From Fragilariopsis cylindrus CCMP1102 (Eukaryota > Bacillariophyta > Bacillariophyceae > Bacillariales > Bacillariaceae): a stretch of DNA of 64,000 bases. Location of the stretch: positions 496,001-560,000 of the forward strand of contig FMBT01000295.1 of the NCBI GenBank assembly GCA_900095095.1. Direction: 5' to 3'. Every line of letters starts with the position of its first letter. The first letter of the stretch is position 1. The position numbers were made by a program, and so were the translations under genes. Under the pieces are notes generated by a model. The model made no database searches. It was not told the DNA's origin and was given only the letters and a program-made list of their open reading frames with translations. Positions 61,952 to 64,000 of the stretch are shown in pieces.

Positions 61952-63244
61952 TTATTTTTCCTTGATTTCAAACCGAAACTTTTGACCATTCCCTCCTCTC
62001 TTGTTGGCTGTGATCTCGGGATAAAAAGTTCCTACTTTTTTTTCGGGAGTCCAGTTTATCCCCCATAGTTTACGATTATTAGATGCACAATAGAACTTAC
62101 GGAAAAACGTATGGGATTCTCCAGGACTAATTTTTGCAGCAACATCATTATAACGTACATCCGTACCATGTCGTCGGGGTGTGCGCTCAATGATCATATA
62201 AATTACTTGCCTACAAAATCTTCCACGATACGTCCAAACATAGGCATCCTCGGTGCTATCTTTGGGGACCGAAAAAGTAAGTTTAACGTAGATGTCTTCG
62301 GCAGTAGTAAAGATAGTACAAGGATTCTTATACACATTACAAAACTGAACATCAACAGTTGGGTCCTTTCTAGACGAATTATCAAGCAAATCTGGATTTT
62401 CCGATTTTATATGTCGATAAAGTTGATGCAGTACTTCTTCTTCATCATTCACCTCCTTTGTGGTCACTACTGTTGCGTTCCTAGTCGTGACAGTAACAGG
62501 AGGCGATAAATAATCTTCGACACCTTCTCGTCGTTCCACAGGATCATCCTGATATCGTTCCTCGACGGGGATGTCATATTTCATATGAGCTTTCAACTGA
62601 TCTAATGAAAGTTTCGATGTCTTACAATTTTTGACAACAATGATGCCATTATCGAATGTAATATCATTGCATTCTAGATTGAGTGGAGGGTTCCATCCAT
62701 TCAAACTATTCATTCCCAAAATACGTGGCATCGCGTCTTCACTGCTGTGACTCTGATTTTGTCGATGCATGGAATATCCTGCCTCCTCGTATAGTGGACT
62801 ATCACGTTCCTGATTGAATCCAGGATCGTCCCTACGTTCAGTATGATGCTTTAGATGAACGAGTACGTGCTCAAATGTTTCTTGAAAAACGGTAGAATAT
62901 GACAGTCCATCTAAATCATCGAGCGCTTCTTCCACATTTTTGAAACGTTGCTTATTAAAGTAATTGCTGCTAGCATATACTAGATCTCTATTAAATTTAA
63001 TCCCTTTTCTATCTGCAAAAGCGTATGTGTCGCCACCGACGTAACCCAAACGTATTTTTCCAGACAAATTCAAGAATATTTTTCGATGGTTAGTACTAGT
63101 ACCATTGTTATTAGCCTTTGCTGCATTACTGTCAGAAAGATAACCGTTCTCAATTTTCTTTTTCACCTCCATCAACGCGTCATAGAATATCTCGTAATCC
63201 TCATCAAAAACGTCAATAGTATCCCAAATAGTTGCTGAAGACAT
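61952..63244 (-). CDS. Unknown 430-residue protein
   Basis: The protein has 430 residues in one exon. The N-terminal part (about 1-180) is acidic and mixed alpha/beta, with a segment I-F-L-N-L-S-G-K-I-R-L-G-Y-V-G-G that looks like paired strands, and a helix F-Q-E-T-F-E-H-V-L-V-H-L. The C-terminal part (about 300-430) is beta-rich, with two pairs of spaced cysteines (F-C-N-V-Y-K-N-P-C and a later F-C-R...F-Y-C) and a W-G-I-N-W-T-P-E-K-K-V-G-T-F-Y-P-E-I stretch. No signal peptide or membrane helix is seen, so cytosol or nucleus is likely. I do not recognise the family and will not assign a role. Confidence 0.72.
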   Translation of the reverse strand: MSSATIWDTIDVFDEDYEIFYDALMEVKKKIENGYLSDSNAAKANNNGTSTNHRKIFLNLSGKIRLGYVGGDTYAFADRKGIKFNRDLVYASSNYFNKQRFKNVEEALDDLDGLSYSTVFQETFEHVLVHLKHHTERRDDPGFNQERDSPLYEEAGYSMHRQNQSHSSEDAMPRILGMNSLNGWNPPLNLECNDITFDNGIIVVKNCKTSKLSLDQLKAHMKYDIPVEERYQDDPVERREGVEDYLSPPVTVTTRNATVVTTKEVNDEEEVLHQLYRHIKSENPDLLDNSSRKDPTVDVQFCNVYKNPCTIFTTAEDIYVKLTFSVPKDSTEDAYVWTYRGRFCRQVIYMIIERTPRRHGTDVRYNDVAAKISPGESHTFFRKFYCASNNRKLWGINWTPEKKVGTFYPEITANKRGGNGQKFRFEIKEK

Positions 63245-64000
63245 TATTTTAATCGAATCGAATCATCAACAACGCTATTCTATTTTGTAAAGTTGTTGTT
63301 GAAACTACTTATTGTAACAAATGGTAGCAGTAATAGTCCTGTATCATAATTAAATACGATTGATTTTTTGATTCATAGTGTAGGGATACAAAAATGATAG
63401 CAACAGATTCGTAGTTTGTGTTCGAATAGCATAATAAGCAAGAATTCAATTTGTTGATCGAAAGGACGTGGCGGTGTTATACATGTTCGTTTTTCAATAT
63501 CTTCTCTTTTCTCTGGTACAAATTAAAACTCCTAATTATTGTGAGAGGAATTTAATCTGCTGACATCGTTCATTCACAACAATCGAATAGACAAGAAGGG
63601 ACTGAATTCAGTCCAAATAAATGATAAGCCGCATACCGGTACTCGGGGCATATTATGGAAAATCTAATTCTTACGACTAAACAATTAAGCAAAGCGCGAC
63701 CATTGCTTATGCTTAGTTTGTATAATTATGACCTACGATGTCGTTTGCATGATACCCGCGACCATACAATTTTTGAAGACATAACTACTTCCCGTAGTAG
63801 TAGTTGATGCTAGCGATTACCGTATCTCCTCAATCAATCATCTCTTTGAGATGGACGTGTTGCCATTATATATTGTGTCCCTCTACTAGTGCTCTCGCAC
63901 AACGAATTGAACAGCACGCCAGGACTTTTACAATTACCTAGTAGTATCAGAATTATCCATTTTAGATACGGTATCATACTACTACGGGTAATAATATAAT
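63245..64000. other. Spacer at window end
   Basis: This holds the promoter of the minus-strand gene ending at 61952. The rest is AT-rich, with no gene, RNA or repeat that I can support. Confidence 0.45.

Overview
The window is eukaryotic nuclear DNA, most likely from a diatom. Three things point there. Genes are separated by AT-rich spacers and carry short GT-AG introns of 95-337 bp. Several proteins begin with a signal peptide followed at once by an A-F or similar junction, the ASAFAP-type signature of import into a secondary red plastid. The gene content also fits: plastid VIPP1/IM30, a plastid BASS transporter, a pyruvate kinase with a mitochondrial presequence, and stramenopile-style low-complexity Asn, Asp and Ser tracts. 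I cannot name the species. I saw no rRNA, no convincing tRNA, no CRISPR array and no bacterial-style operon.

Layout. 0.4-3 kb: a minus-strand single-pass membrane protein with three repeated ectodomains. 3.4-17.4 kb: three same-strand paralogues of a large ankyrin-like family, interrupted by one small Cys-motif gene at 7.1 kb. The second paralogue (8.7-12.3 kb) has an intron inside a conserved module. The third (13.5-16.7 kb) has lost its last module to stops and a frameshift. 18-25 kb is rich in plastid proteins: VIPP1, an LEA2-like protein, a 4Fe-4S ferredoxin-like protein and a four-exon BASS transporter. 26-35 kb: a TMEM185-like membrane protein, an RRM protein carrying CysRS-like helical hairpins, a CELF-like RNA-binding protein and a small membrane protein with a Cys-rich tail. 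36-43 kb: a tandem ribbon-helix-helix protein, an unknown membrane protein, VPS28 (ESCRT-I) and a MOV10/SDE3-type helicase.

43.4-46.7 kb is a gene-poor island with a 337-bp TA-flanked MITE, an 18-base C tract and short tandem repeats. A secreted GDPD-fasciclin fusion follows, visibly richer in GC than its neighbours. 50-57 kb: a UBE2Q-type E2, a hotdog thioesterase, a plastid flavin disulfide oxidoreductase and an unknown poly-Asp protein. A second MITE (180 bp) lies in the 57.5-kb spacer. 58-63 kb: mitochondrial pyruvate kinase, a C-terminally anchored small protein and an unknown 430-residue protein.

The genes look like ordinary independent eukaryotic transcription units; I see no evidence of one pathway. 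The best leads for something undescribed are the modular ankyrin-like array, with its mix of intron difference, nonsense codons inside repeats and 3' decay; the tandem ribbon-helix-helix protein; and the RRM plus CysRS-hairpin protein. Exon joins were deduced by reading frame, GT-AG borders and family or paralogue continuity; none has transcript support here.
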